Shown here: in pieces, positions 16,701 to 26,338 of the stretch | Numbering within the stretch: position 1 is the first letter of the stretch | Layout of the letters: each line of letters starts with the position of its first letter | Source of the DNA: Winogradskyella vincentii | GTDB lineage: Bacteria > Bacteroidota > Bacteroidia > Flavobacteriales > Flavobacteriaceae | Reading direction: 5' to 3' | Assembly: GCF_020166345.1 (NCBI RefSeq) | Contig: NZ_JAIUJS010000006.1 | Location: 1 to 64,000, forward strand | Length of the DNA stretch: 64,000 bases | Position numbers and translations under genes: made by a program | The notes under the pieces: generated by a model | What the model saw: only the letters and a program-made list of their open reading frames with translations | Database searches by the model: none | What the model was told of the DNA's origin: nothing

Positions 16701-17769
16701 ATTAGCATTTGCGCTACTTTTAATGCCCTTAACTGTTTTTGGGAACAACATAAGCCCAGAAATAGCTAAATCAACAAAAGAAAAGCAAATACAAAAATCA
16801 TTTAATGTAAATTCTGATGCGACATTAAAAATTAATAATAGCTATGGAAACATCGACATTGTTACATGGGATGAAAATAGAATTGAATTTGATATTACCA
16901 TAAAAGTAACTGGTAATAACAGTGAGAAAGTACAAGATCGATTAAATGATATCGACGTTAAGTTTTCCTCTTCAAGTGAGTGGGTATCCGCTGAAACTCT
17001 TTTTGGTAAAAAGAATAAATCTTGGTGGAATTGGGGAAATAACAATAGACTAAAAGTTGAAGTGAACTACCGTGTTAAATTACCTATGACTAATAACGTT
17101 AAGCTTAACAATGACTACGGTTCTATCAACTTAGACAAGCTAGAAGGACGTGCTGAAATTAACTGCGATTATGGTAAAATCACCACTAAAGAATTGATGG
17201 CAGAAAACAATGTTATAAATTTCGATTACACCAATAACAGTTATTTCGAATACATTAATAGTGGTAAAATATCAGCAGATTATAGTGGCTTTACAATTGC
17301 AAAAACAAAGAATATTGAACTTAATGCCGATTACACAAAATCAGTAATTGAGATTTCTGAGAACATAAAATACAATTGTGATTATGGATCCTTGAAAGTT
17401 GACAATGTAAACAATATAGAGGGTAATGCAGACTATTTAACCTTGAGACTAGGAACAGTTTACAAAAATGTTAGCTTAAAAGCAGATTATGGTGCTATTA
17501 AAATCGAAAGACTGGCATCTAACGCCAATAATGTTATGATTAATTCTGACTTTGTTGGGATTACTATAGGCTACGATTCGGGTTACAATTTTGATTTTGA
17601 TATCGACCTAGAATATGCTTCTTTACGCGGTGGTGATGATTTTAACTTCGTAAATAAAGTAGTCGATGGATCAGAGAAATACTATAGTGGATATAGTGGC
17701 AAACAAAATTCTGGTAATAACGTGAAAATAGAATCTGAATACGGAAGCGTAACATTCAAAAAATTATAA
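16675..17769 (+). CDS. Exported DUF4097-like beta-solenoid protein
   Basis: The protein has 364 residues with a signal peptide (ends VFGNN). The mature part consists of repeated short strands with recurring [ND]-x-DYG motifs (NNDYGSIN, NCDYGKIT, NADYLTL, KADYGAIK, ESEYGSV), typical of DUF4097-type right-handed solenoids. The function is unknown. Its genetic link to the sigma/anti-sigma pair and to a head-GIN protein suggests a cell-envelope role. It starts inside the upstream gene. Two adjacent ATGs (16675 and 16678) are possible. Confidence 0.75.
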   Translation: MMKTLIQFKLAFALLLMPLTVFGNNISPEIAKSTKEKQIQKSFNVNSDATLKINNSYGNIDIVTWDENRIEFDITIKVTGNNSEKVQDRLNDIDVKFSSSSEWVSAETLFGKKNKSWWNWGNNNRLKVEVNYRVKLPMTNNVKLNNDYGSINLDKLEGRAEINCDYGKITTKELMAENNVINFDYTNNSYFEYINSGKISADYSGFTIAKTKNIELNADYTKSVIEISENIKYNCDYGSLKVDNVNNIEGNADYLTLRLGTVYKNVSLKADYGAIKIERLASNANNVMINSDFVGITIGYDSGYNFDFDIDLEYASLRGGDDFNFVNKVVDGSEKYYSGYSGKQNSGNNVKIESEYGSVTFKKL

Positions 17770-17787
17770 ACCAATTAAAGACAAATT

Positions 17788-18513
17788 ATGAAACCTATTA
17801 AATCAATTGCATTAGTTGCACTATTACTTAGCACCACTCTATCCTGTGCGCAATGGGGAAAATGGAAAAAAATCAAAGGTAATGGAGAGATAACAACCAT
17901 AACCAGATCAACGAGCTCTTATGATGGTCTTAAGGCTGCAGGCCCAATGGATTTTAAACTTGTACCTGGTAATGAAGGTGAAATTTCTATCAAAGGAGAC
18001 TCAAATCTTATGGAATACATAAAGACTGAGGTAAAAGACAATAAACTTGTTGTAAAGGTTAAAGATGGAATTAACTTAAAACCAACTAAAACTATAATAA
18101 TAACAATTCCTTATAAGGATATATCCTTTGTATCTCTTGCAGGCTCAGGAGACGTCAATAATGAAGGTACTATTAATGTAGATGACTTTAAAGTTGCATT
18201 GGCTGGTTCTGGTGATGTAGTATTAAATATTTCTACCGGATCAACAGATAGTAGTTTAGCAGGATCGGGAGATATAGTTTTAAAAGGAAGCACCAACAAT
18301 TTAGATACTAAAGTTGCCGGATCTGGAGATTTTGATGGTAGTAGATTAGAAAGTACAAACGTAAATGCTGCAGTTTCTGGTTCAGGTGATATTAGTGTAG
18401 TTTGCAATGGAAAATTAAAAGCGAGAGTTTCCGGTTCTGGAGATATTTCATATAGTGGTAAACCTACGAGTAAAGACACTAAAGTCTCTGGTTCTGGAGA
18501 TATTAGCAATTAA
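17788..18513 (+). CDS. Head-GIN (DUF2807) lipoprotein with GSGD ladder
   Basis: This 241-residue protein has a signal peptide and a likely lipobox (TTLSC, Cys20). The body is a DUF2807 domain (YDGLKAAGPMDFKLVPG). The motif GSGD occurs seven times, at residues 119, 140, 159, 178, 198, 216 and 235, spaced 18-21 residues apart, which marks the turns of a beta-solenoid. The repeat creates a long mirror frame on the other strand that is not a gene. It is the last gene of the sigma operon, and a hairpin terminator follows. Confidence 0.85.
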   Translation: MKPIKSIALVALLLSTTLSCAQWGKWKKIKGNGEITTITRSTSSYDGLKAAGPMDFKLVPGNEGEISIKGDSNLMEYIKTEVKDNKLVVKVKDGINLKPTKTIIITIPYKDISFVSLAGSGDVNNEGTINVDDFKVALAGSGDVVLNISTGSTDSSLAGSGDIVLKGSTNNLDTKVAGSGDFDGSRLESTNVNAAVSGSGDISVVCNGKLKARVSGSGDISYSGKPTSKDTKVSGSGDISN

Positions 18514-18535
18514 AAAAGTCCAACCAAAAAAGAAA

Positions 18536-18564
18536 AGCCGCGATTTAATAATCGTGGTTTTTTT
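18536..18564 (+). terminator. Terminator of the sigma-factor operon
   Basis: The stem CCGCGATT/AATCGTGG (one G-U pair) with a TAAT-type loop is followed by T7. It sits between two convergent genes. Confidence 0.85.
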
Positions 18565-18565
18565 A

Positions 18566-19504
18566 TTAAAACTGTACGTACGCCCAAATAATGTCCTGAA
18601 CAATATCATCAACATTTGAGCTCGTACTTGTTGCTACAAAAAAGTCTCTCATAGCTATGAATATTACATCTCCATTTCTAAAAAAATCCAATACAGTTCC
18701 ATCGCTGTCTAATGTAACGGTAATTGAATCACCTTCTTGTGTCCAAGTAAATCCAAATGTTCTAATATCCTCAAAACATTCTATACTATATTCAAGATCA
18801 GTAGGATCATTTGTTGGAGAGCTAACCTCTACTTCCATGGATTCTCTGTAATACAATGTCCCTGTACCATCAGAATTAAATGAAGCGGTTTCATTGTTAA
18901 AGCAATCAATCTCTGTTAAATAATCACTAGTTTCTATTCCATCATTATCAATATCCCTCGGAATATCAGATTGCCAGACTATAAGCTTCCAATCACCAAC
19001 CACATTAAATATTTCAGGTTCACAGTTTCCTAATTCCAAAATTAGATTTAACAAAGTACCATCATCTCCACAATTAAAAATTTGATTTTCAAGCGCTTCA
19101 CGATATGCTATACATGCTGCCGTGTACTCTACAGTAATAGCATCCTCTAAATTCTCTAGAGCAATTGCTGATGCTTCTGCTGCCATTTCGCATTCTGTAG
19201 TATTTGTATTATCATCAATTACACAGTCGCCTAATCCCTCAATTATATATTGTAAATCTCCGTTTTCATCACCACAAAATTCAATCTGATCTTCAAGCGC
19301 ATCTCGGTAAGCTTGGCATAATAAATTATAACTATCAACATCAGTATTGGCGAAGTCAACTAAGGCTTGAGCAGTTAATTCAGTAGCGCTTAGGCAATTG
19401 TCAATTTCATCGACAACAACATCTCCTTCATATGGTTCATTATCACAAGTAATTGCCATAAATAGCCACATGAACGAAAACAGTATTAATATTCTCCTTA
19501 TCAT
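18566..19504 (-). CDS. Lipoprotein with two four-cysteine modules and a lipocalin-like domain
   Basis: The protein has 312 residues. A signal peptide ends in the lipobox AITC (Cys20). Two tandem helical modules follow with nearly equal cysteine spacing: C37-C63-C77-C94 and C105-C131-C145-C161 (26-14-17 and 26-14-16). Both share [AE]YR[DE]AL-E-[DN]QI-x-x-CGD and end LG-[DN]-C. Residues 165-312 look like a lipocalin-type barrel (VVGDWKLIVWQSD, SDGTGTLYYRE). Each module probably holds two disulfide bonds. No known family was recognised for the modules, and no function can be assigned. Confidence 0.75.
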   Translation of the reverse strand: MIRRILILFSFMWLFMAITCDNEPYEGDVVVDEIDNCLSATELTAQALVDFANTDVDSYNLLCQAYRDALEDQIEFCGDENGDLQYIIEGLGDCVIDDNTNTTECEMAAEASAIALENLEDAITVEYTAACIAYREALENQIFNCGDDGTLLNLILELGNCEPEIFNVVGDWKLIVWQSDIPRDIDNDGIETSDYLTEIDCFNNETASFNSDGTGTLYYRESMEVEVSSPTNDPTDLEYSIECFEDIRTFGFTWTQEGDSITVTLDSDGTVLDFFRNGDVIFIAMRDFFVATSTSSNVDDIVQDIIWAYVQF

Positions 19505-19550
19505 AGCATGATAAAATTAAGAATATTTTTATAAATAAATATGGTACAGA

Positions 19551-20885
19551 TTACTCTTCGACAATATAAACATTCTTAATAGTACTAAGAATAGCTAATC
19601 CTATTACAAAAAAGGTAATTAAAAACAATATTGAATACCTCATACTACCAGTTATACTTGCAACAAAACCGTACATAAACATACCTATTACTATACCTAT
19701 TTTCTCGGCAACATCATAAAAACTAAAATAGGATGCCGTATCCTCAGTACCTAGAGGTATTAATTTACTGTATGTTGATCTAGATAAAGCTTGAATGCCA
19801 CCCATTACTAAACCAACCGAAGCAGCGGTAATATAAAAATGAGTAGGTGTAGTTACAAAATAAGCAAAACCACAAATAAGAATCCAAATACATATTACCC
19901 AAATCAAGGCTTTAATATTCCCAATCTTTTTGGATAATTTCGCAGTATAATTGGCACCAACCACTGCAATTAATTGTATTAAAAGTATACTAATAATCAA
20001 CCCTGTTGTAGAATCTTGCTTTCCCCAGTCTAATTCTTCTACAGCAAAATATGTTGCGGCTATCATTATAGTTTGAACTGCCATACTATAGATGAAAAAA
20101 GCAGACAAGTATCGTTTTAAAATTTTGTTAGACTTTAGAGCAATCCATATTTTCTTTAATTCATTGAAGCCAGACATTAATACAGTTTTAGTGACCTTAT
20201 GACCTTCATGCGTTCCGGTTGGTAGATATTTAAAAGTATACTGTGCAAATAATATCCACCATACTCCAACCAAAATAAAAGCTATCCTAGTTGGTTGCCC
20301 TTCACTTTCAAAACCAAACCATTCGTATTTTAATATCATAACAAGGTTTAAAAGGAGTAAAATCACACTGCCTATATAACCTAAGGAAAAGCCTTTTGCA
20401 CTAACCTTATCTTGCTGTTCGGGATAAGCAATATCTGGTAAATATGAATTATAAAATACAAGACTTCCCCAAAATCCTACTAAACCAAACACGTAACAAA
20501 GCATTCCAAAAACTATATTCTCCAAAGAAAACCAATACAAACCAATACAAGACAAAGCACCTAAATAACAAAAGAACTTCATAAATGATTCTTTGTTACC
20601 GACATAATCTGAAATACCTGAAAGAATTGGAGATAGAAATGAAACAATTAGGAAACTGAAAGCTGTTACATAACTAATTAGGGAATCATTATTAAACTCA
20701 TATCCTAGAAAAGTGACAGTATCATCTAATATTCTGCCAGTTTCTTCGTCTTTAATAATGGTTAGTGCTCCATAAAATATAGGGAATACTGCTGATGAAA
20801 TCACCAAAGGATAAACCGAATTTGCCCAATCATAAAATGCCCAAGCATGCAATAATTTTTTACTTCCTTTCTTAAGATTGCTCAT
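19551..20885 (-). CDS. MFS transporter of the UMF1/Atg22-like family
   Basis: This integral membrane protein has 444 residues with about 11-12 helices. The N-terminal LLHAWAFYDWANSVYPLVISS is the hallmark of the UMF1 (Atg22-like) branch of the major facilitator superfamily, and GGIQALSRSTYSKLIP near residue 360 is the second conserved motif. In fungi the family exports amino acids from vacuoles. Bacterial substrates are unknown. It lies 67 bases downstream of the M48 gene, behind a terminator hairpin, so it may be partly or separately transcribed. Confidence 0.88.
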   Translation of the reverse strand: MSNLKKGSKKLLHAWAFYDWANSVYPLVISSAVFPIFYGALTIIKDEETGRILDDTVTFLGYEFNNDSLISYVTAFSFLIVSFLSPILSGISDYVGNKESFMKFFCYLGALSCIGLYWFSLENIVFGMLCYVFGLVGFWGSLVFYNSYLPDIAYPEQQDKVSAKGFSLGYIGSVILLLLNLVMILKYEWFGFESEGQPTRIAFILVGVWWILFAQYTFKYLPTGTHEGHKVTKTVLMSGFNELKKIWIALKSNKILKRYLSAFFIYSMAVQTIMIAATYFAVEELDWGKQDSTTGLIISILLIQLIAVVGANYTAKLSKKIGNIKALIWVICIWILICGFAYFVTTPTHFYITAASVGLVMGGIQALSRSTYSKLIPLGTEDTASYFSFYDVAEKIGIVIGMFMYGFVASITGSMRYSILFLITFFVIGLAILSTIKNVYIVEE

Positions 20886-20895
20886 ATATATGTAT

Positions 20896-20922
20896 TAAAA
20901 AAGCTGTTCCGAGGAACAGCTT
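20896..20922 (-). terminator. Terminator between the M48 peptidase and MFS genes
   Basis: The stem AAGCTGTTCC/GGAACAGCTT (20901-20910 and 20913-20922) is followed on the minus strand by T6. Confidence 0.8.
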
Positions 20923-20952
20923 CTAATGTAATCAAATAATATGAAATCTATC

Positions 20953-21783
20953 TTAATTTATAGGTCTAAATGAGGTTACACCAAATTTTCTAGCTTCTGC
21001 TTTAGCTTTAGGTGCTAATGCTTGTAAATTTTGAATTCTCGTATCATTACTTGGATGTGTGCTTAAAAACTCTGGTGGTGCTTGACCTCCACTATTTGCT
21101 TTCATACGCTTCCATAACTCGGCTGCTTCATCTGGATTGTAACCAGCCATTGCCATTAAATATAAACCTATCTTATCAGCTTCAGTCTCATGCCCTCTAC
21201 TAAAAGGTAAAACACCGCCAATAGTAGAACCTAGTCCATAAGCCTGCATCCACATTTGTTGTTTTTCAGGGCTTTCGTTTCCGGTAGCAACCGCAACAGC
21301 CACACCTCCAGCCTGTTGGAGTATACCTGAGCTCATTCTTTGTTGTCCATGATTAGCTAAAGCGTGCGCAACTTCATGGCCCATTATGGCAGCAACACCA
21401 GTTTCGTTTTGGGCAATTGGCAAAATCCCAGTGTAAAAGGCAATTTTACCACCTGGCATACACCAAGCATTTACTTGTTCTGATTCGATTAACTTATATT
21501 CCCATTTGTAATCGTCTAAATATCCTTGGTAGCCATTAGCATTTAACCAGCGTTCTGCAGCAACGGCAATTCTTTGACCAACTCTAGTTATCATATCGGC
21601 ATCAGATGTACCCGTGATTACCTTGTTTTCACTTAATACTTGACTATACTGAGCAAAGGCTGATGGGAATAATTGGTCATTTGACACAAATGCCATCGTT
21701 TTTTTTCCAGTGAATGGATTGGTTGCGCATGATGCAATCACAGCAATAACACCAACTGTAAGTAATATTTTTTTAAGTCGCAT
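20953..21783 (-). CDS. M48-family metallopeptidase lipoprotein
   Basis: This envelope zinc protease has 276 residues. The signal peptide ends in the lipobox VIASC (Cys19). The zinc site HEVAH is at residues 136-140, with a third ligand in SRGHETEADKIGL. The family includes E. coli LoiP/YggG and BepA, which act on misassembled outer-membrane proteins. The zone before the active site (NAWCMPGGKIAFYTGIL) is also conserved. It appears to be a single gene with its own terminator. Confidence 0.9.
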   Translation of the reverse strand: MRLKKILLTVGVIAVIASCATNPFTGKKTMAFVSNDQLFPSAFAQYSQVLSENKVITGTSDADMITRVGQRIAVAAERWLNANGYQGYLDDYKWEYKLIESEQVNAWCMPGGKIAFYTGILPIAQNETGVAAIMGHEVAHALANHGQQRMSSGILQQAGGVAVAVATGNESPEKQQMWMQAYGLGSTIGGVLPFSRGHETEADKIGLYLMAMAGYNPDEAAELWKRMKANSGGQAPPEFLSTHPSNDTRIQNLQALAPKAKAEARKFGVTSFRPIN

Positions 21784-21865
21784 AGCTAATGGTTTTTATA
21801 ATGAATACTAATTTACAAAAATGAATTCATCAATTTGACCCGAAAATTATGATTTGGTCACTTAT

Positions 21866-24271
21866 TTATTTACTAATTATATGCAACTCTGAGAAATTCT
21901 TATCCACAACAAAGGAGCTTGTTCCATTGGACACTAAATGATTCAATGGGATTTTTTCATTATCTATCTGAATTTCACCAATTTCAAATGGTAGACCATG
22001 AACTTTTATTTTAAAGGTTTCGTATGGCGTAATAAATTTACCCTCCTTGTGCTGATTAATAATAAGTTCTTTTGTTCTACCTGTTAATTTAAAGGTTCTA
22101 AGACTATATCTTCCCTTTTTGTAATCAAAACCATCATTAGCGTCGCTATACAACTCACTAGATTCTTTACCTTTCTTATAATAGATTTCTAATGTTATTT
22201 CGTCTATGTTCTTTTCACCTACATATTGTTGTATTGGATATTTAGGAATGACTGTACCTTCTTTAATAAAGATTGGCATACTATCAATATCAGAGTCAAC
22301 CCACATTTCTTTACCTCCTTTTACAATCTCATCGGTCCAGTAGTCATACCAATTTCCTCGAGGCACATACATTCTGCGTCCCTTAGCATTTGGTTCTAAA
22401 ACAGGACAAGCCAATATTTGCTCGCCAAAAATAAATTCATCAGTTCTATAATGGGTGTGTACATCTTCTTGATCATAGAGTACCAAAGATTTTAATATTG
22501 GTGTTCCATGGTCTGCATAATTATAAAATGCAGTGTACAGATATGGTAATAACTGATATCTAATTTCAATAAATTTTCTAACAATATCAGTTACATCCTC
22601 ATCAAATGCCCATGGTTCTTGATCGCCATGATCTCCCGATGAATGTACTCTAAAAAATGGGTGAAATACTCCAAGTTGAATCCAACGCGTAAAAAGTTCA
22701 CCTTGTGGTTGCTCAGCAAAACCTCCTATATCGCTACCTGCAAATGAGAAGCCAGACATGGCTAATCGTTGAGCTTGGATATTAGCAATCCACAAATGCT
22801 CCCACGTGGCTACATTATCACCTGTCCAAGTAGACGTATATCGCTGGGTACCAGAATATGCCGCCCTTGTAATAACAAATGGACGCTTAGGGTAGCTATA
22901 TTTTTTTAATCCTTGGTAAGTGGCTCTTGCCATCTGCATACCATATACATTGTGAGCCTTTCTATGACTACAAGGATTGCCATCATAGTCGTGACGAACG
23001 TCATCTGGGAATGTTTTATTAGGAACCTCCATGACCGCAGGTTCGTTCATATCATTCCAAACTCCTTTAATACCTATTTCCTCAATTAGTTCTTTAAACA
23101 GACCAGACCACCAATCTCTTACTTCTGGATTTGTAAAATCAGGGAAATAACATTCACCTGGCCAAACTTTACCTTTCATATACGGTCCATCCGCACGCTT
23201 ACAGAAATAATCTTTTTCTAGAGCCTCTTTAAATACAGAATAGTCCTTATCTATTTTAATTCCCGGATCAATTATAGCAACGGTTTTAAAGCCCTGTTCT
23301 TTAAGCTCTTTCACCATTCCCTTTGGATCTGGAAAATATTCCTTGTTCCATGTAAAACAACGGAAACCATCCATATAATCAATATCTAAATAAATAGCAT
23401 CGCAAGGAATTTCAAGTTTTCTAAACGTAGAAGTAATTTCTTTTACTTTACTCTCAGGGTAATAACTCCATTTACATTGATGAAAACCAAGTGCCCATAA
23501 TGGAGGTAACTCATGTGGTTTTCCTGTCAAGTCAGTATAACTCTCTACGACATCGCTCATTTTTGGGCCATAGAAAAAGTAATAGTTCATTTCCCCTCCT
23601 TGTGCCCAAAAGCTTGTGACATTTCGTCTTTCTTGCGCAAAATCAAAGGACGTTTTAAAAGTATTATCAAAGAAAATACCATAGGCCTTGTCATGATGAA
23701 GACCTGTGTAAAAAGGAATAGCCTTATAAATAGGGTCTGTATCCTTACCATAAGCATAAGAATCAGTTACCCAATTATTATAGCGTTTTCCCTTAAGATT
23801 TAAATGATTTGGTTTGTCTCCAAGTCCGTAATAGCTTTCGCCATCATTTGAGACTTTACTCATTTTAACAATGTTACCTCCATATTGATAACTTTCCTCC
23901 CAGTGAAATCCAATTTCATCTTCATTTATAAGTACACCATCCTTAACATCGAATAATGATATCCTCAGGCTTTCTTTAGAAATTTCACAACGTAATTTTG
24001 AGGTTATTACAATATAACAATCTTCGTTTTCCTCAATTTCTAGTTTATTATAACCCGTACTAGCGTATTTAGTAATTGCATACGAAAAATCATTATCAAA
24101 ATTACCTACTGTTGTATATCTGAATCTGAGCAGACTATCTCTAACTACTGTTAACTGAAGAATAACATCATTATCTGTTGAGAAATATAATTTATCAACA
24201 TCCTTTTCAAAGCCTATTATTTTTGAAGGGAACTGATTCCCTTTATTTTCTAATTCTGTATTTGTAATCAT
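21866..24271 (-). CDS. GH31 alpha-glucosidase
   Basis: This 801-residue glycoside hydrolase family 31 enzyme has an N-terminal galactose-mutarotase-like domain (1-240), a catalytic barrel with the nucleophile Asp407 in VWNDMNEPA, an acid/base Asp in WTGDN, and C-terminal beta domains. The likely activity is release of glucose from alpha-1,4 or alpha-1,6 ends of oligosaccharides. No signal peptide is seen, so it is probably cytosolic. It follows glgB after 152 bases and has its own copy of the cluster motif 88-107 bases upstream, which suggests control together with glgM and glgE. Confidence 0.93.
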   Translation of the reverse strand: MITNTELENKGNQFPSKIIGFEKDVDKLYFSTDNDVILQLTVVRDSLLRFRYTTVGNFDNDFSYAITKYASTGYNKLEIEENEDCYIVITSKLRCEISKESLRISLFDVKDGVLINEDEIGFHWEESYQYGGNIVKMSKVSNDGESYYGLGDKPNHLNLKGKRYNNWVTDSYAYGKDTDPIYKAIPFYTGLHHDKAYGIFFDNTFKTSFDFAQERRNVTSFWAQGGEMNYYFFYGPKMSDVVESYTDLTGKPHELPPLWALGFHQCKWSYYPESKVKEITSTFRKLEIPCDAIYLDIDYMDGFRCFTWNKEYFPDPKGMVKELKEQGFKTVAIIDPGIKIDKDYSVFKEALEKDYFCKRADGPYMKGKVWPGECYFPDFTNPEVRDWWSGLFKELIEEIGIKGVWNDMNEPAVMEVPNKTFPDDVRHDYDGNPCSHRKAHNVYGMQMARATYQGLKKYSYPKRPFVITRAAYSGTQRYTSTWTGDNVATWEHLWIANIQAQRLAMSGFSFAGSDIGGFAEQPQGELFTRWIQLGVFHPFFRVHSSGDHGDQEPWAFDEDVTDIVRKFIEIRYQLLPYLYTAFYNYADHGTPILKSLVLYDQEDVHTHYRTDEFIFGEQILACPVLEPNAKGRRMYVPRGNWYDYWTDEIVKGGKEMWVDSDIDSMPIFIKEGTVIPKYPIQQYVGEKNIDEITLEIYYKKGKESSELYSDANDGFDYKKGRYSLRTFKLTGRTKELIINQHKEGKFITPYETFKIKVHGLPFEIGEIQIDNEKIPLNHLVSNGTSSFVVDKNFSELHIISK

Positions 24272-24358
24272 AGCATGATTTTATTCAAAAAGCACGTAAA
24301 AAAACGGAAAAAATAGAACTTAAGAAAGTGTATAAGAGTCTAATTATACAGAATTGTT

Positions 24359-24380
24359 AACTATAACGTTTTCGGTTAGT
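24359..24380 (-). promoter_or_regulatory. Candidate operator upstream of the GH31 gene
   Basis: The sequence AACTATAACGTTTTCGGTTA (24359-24378) contains a near-palindrome TAACG-TTTT-CGGTT. Twelve bases (24367-24378) are identical to the reverse complement of the site upstream of glgM, and thirteen (24359-24371) are identical to a site upstream of glgE. Confidence 0.5.
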
Positions 24381-24423
24381 TATTTTATTTATCTCGCAAT
24401 TTTTCTGTCAAAAAAATACGATT

Positions 24424-26334
24424 TTAACTAGTGTATTTTAAAACTACTGCGCCTAAGGGTGGAATATTTACATCTATTGAATTATCCCTGAATTGCCAAG
24501 ATTCTGGTTTTGTAGATTGCACTTTATTCTTGTATTCACCACTACCAAAATACTTTTTAAGGTTGCTATTAAATATTTCTTTTAGTTTGCCTTTTCTTGG
24601 TACTCCCATTTTATAATTTTCCCTAGGTACGGGCGTCATATTACATGCGATGACTAAGTCATTTGATTCATCGTTTCCTTTTCTAATGTATACTAAGACC
24701 GAATTCTCCGAATCGTTATAATCAATCCATTCAAATCCTTCACCTGAAAATTGCTTTTCGTAAAGTGCAGGTTCATTTTTATAAAGTGTATTTAAATCCT
24801 TTATCAATGCCTGCACACCTTTATGAGGCGCATATTGAAGCAAATGCCAATCTAGACTTTGTTGAAAATTCCATTCTTCACTCTGACCAAATTCAGCACC
24901 TTGAAATAATAAGTTCGTTCCTGGATGTGTAAACATATACGAGTACAGCAATCTCAAATTAGCAAATCTTTGCCATTCATCTCCTGGCATGCGACCTAAT
25001 ATGGATCGCTTTCCATAAACCACCTCATCATGACTTAATGGTAACATAAAGTTCTCGGTAAATGCATAGGTCATACTAAAGGTTAAATCATTTTGGTGAT
25101 GTTTTCTATAAATAGGTTCTTTAGCAAAATACTGTAAGGTATCGTGCATCCAACCCATCATCCATTTCATTCCAAAACCCAATCCTCCAATAAAGGTTGG
25201 TTTGGAAACCATAGGAAACGAAGTAGATTCTTCTGCAATAGTCTGTACATCAGGAAAAGTAGAGTAAACAGCTTCGTTCATTTCCCTCATAAATGAAATG
25301 GCTTCTAAATTCTCCCTACCACCAAACATATTAGGTTCCCACTCTCCGTCTTCTCTACTGTAATCTAAAAATAACATAGAGGCTACAGCATCAACGCGTA
25401 AACCATCAGCATGATATTGATCTAACCAAAAAATTGCATTACTGATTAGAAAAGATTTAACTTCATTACGACCATAATTAAAAATTAAACTCTTCCAGTC
25501 TGGATGGTACCCTTTTCTCTTATCCGGATGTTCGTATAATGCTGAACCATCAAAGAAACCAAGTCCATGAGCATCTTCTGGAAAGTGTGATGGTACCCAA
25601 TCTAAAATAATCCCAATGTCATTTTGGTGCAGTTTATCAACTAGTAATTTAAATTCTTCAGGATATCCAAATCGAGACGTAGGTGCAAAATAACCTGTAA
25701 GTTGATAACCCCAAGATGGATCATAAGGATATTCCATAACAGGCATCAATTCTACATGTGTAAAGTTCATTTCCTTTACATATTTCACTAGGTCATCAGA
25801 TAATTCTTTATAAGAAAGAAATCTATTTTCTTCAATCTGTTTTTTCCATGAACCCAAATGAACTTCGTAAACCGAATAAGGCGCATCTAGTGCATTGTGA
25901 TCCTTACGCTTTTTCATCCATTTAGTATCCTTCCACTTATAGTTGTCATCCCAAACTATTGAAGCTGTATTTGGTGGATGCTCGCAGCGTCTTGCATATG
26001 GATCTGCTTTTTCTGTTTTAATATCGTTATGATGACTGTGAATTTTATACTTGTATACATTTCCTTTACCTACTTTTGGGATAAAGCCTTCCCAAATTCC
26101 ACTACCGTCCCAACGTACATTAAGTTTGTGGTCTCCTTCTAACCAATAATTAAAGTCTCCTACTACCGATACCATTTTTGCACTTGGTGCCCAAACTGCA
26201 AAATAGGTTCCTTTTACACCATTTACAGTAGTGATATGCGAACCAAATTTTTCGTATAAGCGATAGTGTTTGCCCGATTTAAATAAATCTATATCAAAAT
26301 CAGTGAATAAGCTGTGTGCAATTACTTCTGCCAT
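24424..26334 (-). CDS. glgB: 1,4-alpha-glucan branching enzyme
   Basis: This GH13 transglycosylase introduces alpha-1,6 branches into glycogen. At 636 residues it lacks the extra N-terminal module of the 728-residue E. coli enzyme. It has a CBM48 domain (GTYFAVWAPSAKMVSVVGDFN), the catalytic barrel with Asp315 in LRVDAVAS, the Glu of TIAEEST and the Asp of LSHDEV, and a C-terminal beta domain. It starts 4 bases after the maltokinase gene, giving the tight order glgE-mak-glgB. In the GlgE pathway the branching enzyme acts on the linear chains made by GlgE. Confidence 0.95.
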   Translation of the reverse strand: MAEVIAHSLFTDFDIDLFKSGKHYRLYEKFGSHITTVNGVKGTYFAVWAPSAKMVSVVGDFNYWLEGDHKLNVRWDGSGIWEGFIPKVGKGNVYKYKIHSHHNDIKTEKADPYARRCEHPPNTASIVWDDNYKWKDTKWMKKRKDHNALDAPYSVYEVHLGSWKKQIEENRFLSYKELSDDLVKYVKEMNFTHVELMPVMEYPYDPSWGYQLTGYFAPTSRFGYPEEFKLLVDKLHQNDIGIILDWVPSHFPEDAHGLGFFDGSALYEHPDKRKGYHPDWKSLIFNYGRNEVKSFLISNAIFWLDQYHADGLRVDAVASMLFLDYSREDGEWEPNMFGGRENLEAISFMREMNEAVYSTFPDVQTIAEESTSFPMVSKPTFIGGLGFGMKWMMGWMHDTLQYFAKEPIYRKHHQNDLTFSMTYAFTENFMLPLSHDEVVYGKRSILGRMPGDEWQRFANLRLLYSYMFTHPGTNLLFQGAEFGQSEEWNFQQSLDWHLLQYAPHKGVQALIKDLNTLYKNEPALYEKQFSGEGFEWIDYNDSENSVLVYIRKGNDESNDLVIACNMTPVPRENYKMGVPRKGKLKEIFNSNLKKYFGSGEYKNKVQSTKPESWQFRDNSIDVNIPPLGAVVLKYTS

Positions 26335-26338
26335 AAAA

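Noticed and set aside
18111..18509. Long open frame of 132 residues on the minus strand opposite the head-GIN gene
   Set aside because: It mirrors the GSGD repeat of the real gene (ISPEPET-type repeats), has no promoter, and begins near the end of a well-supported lipoprotein gene.
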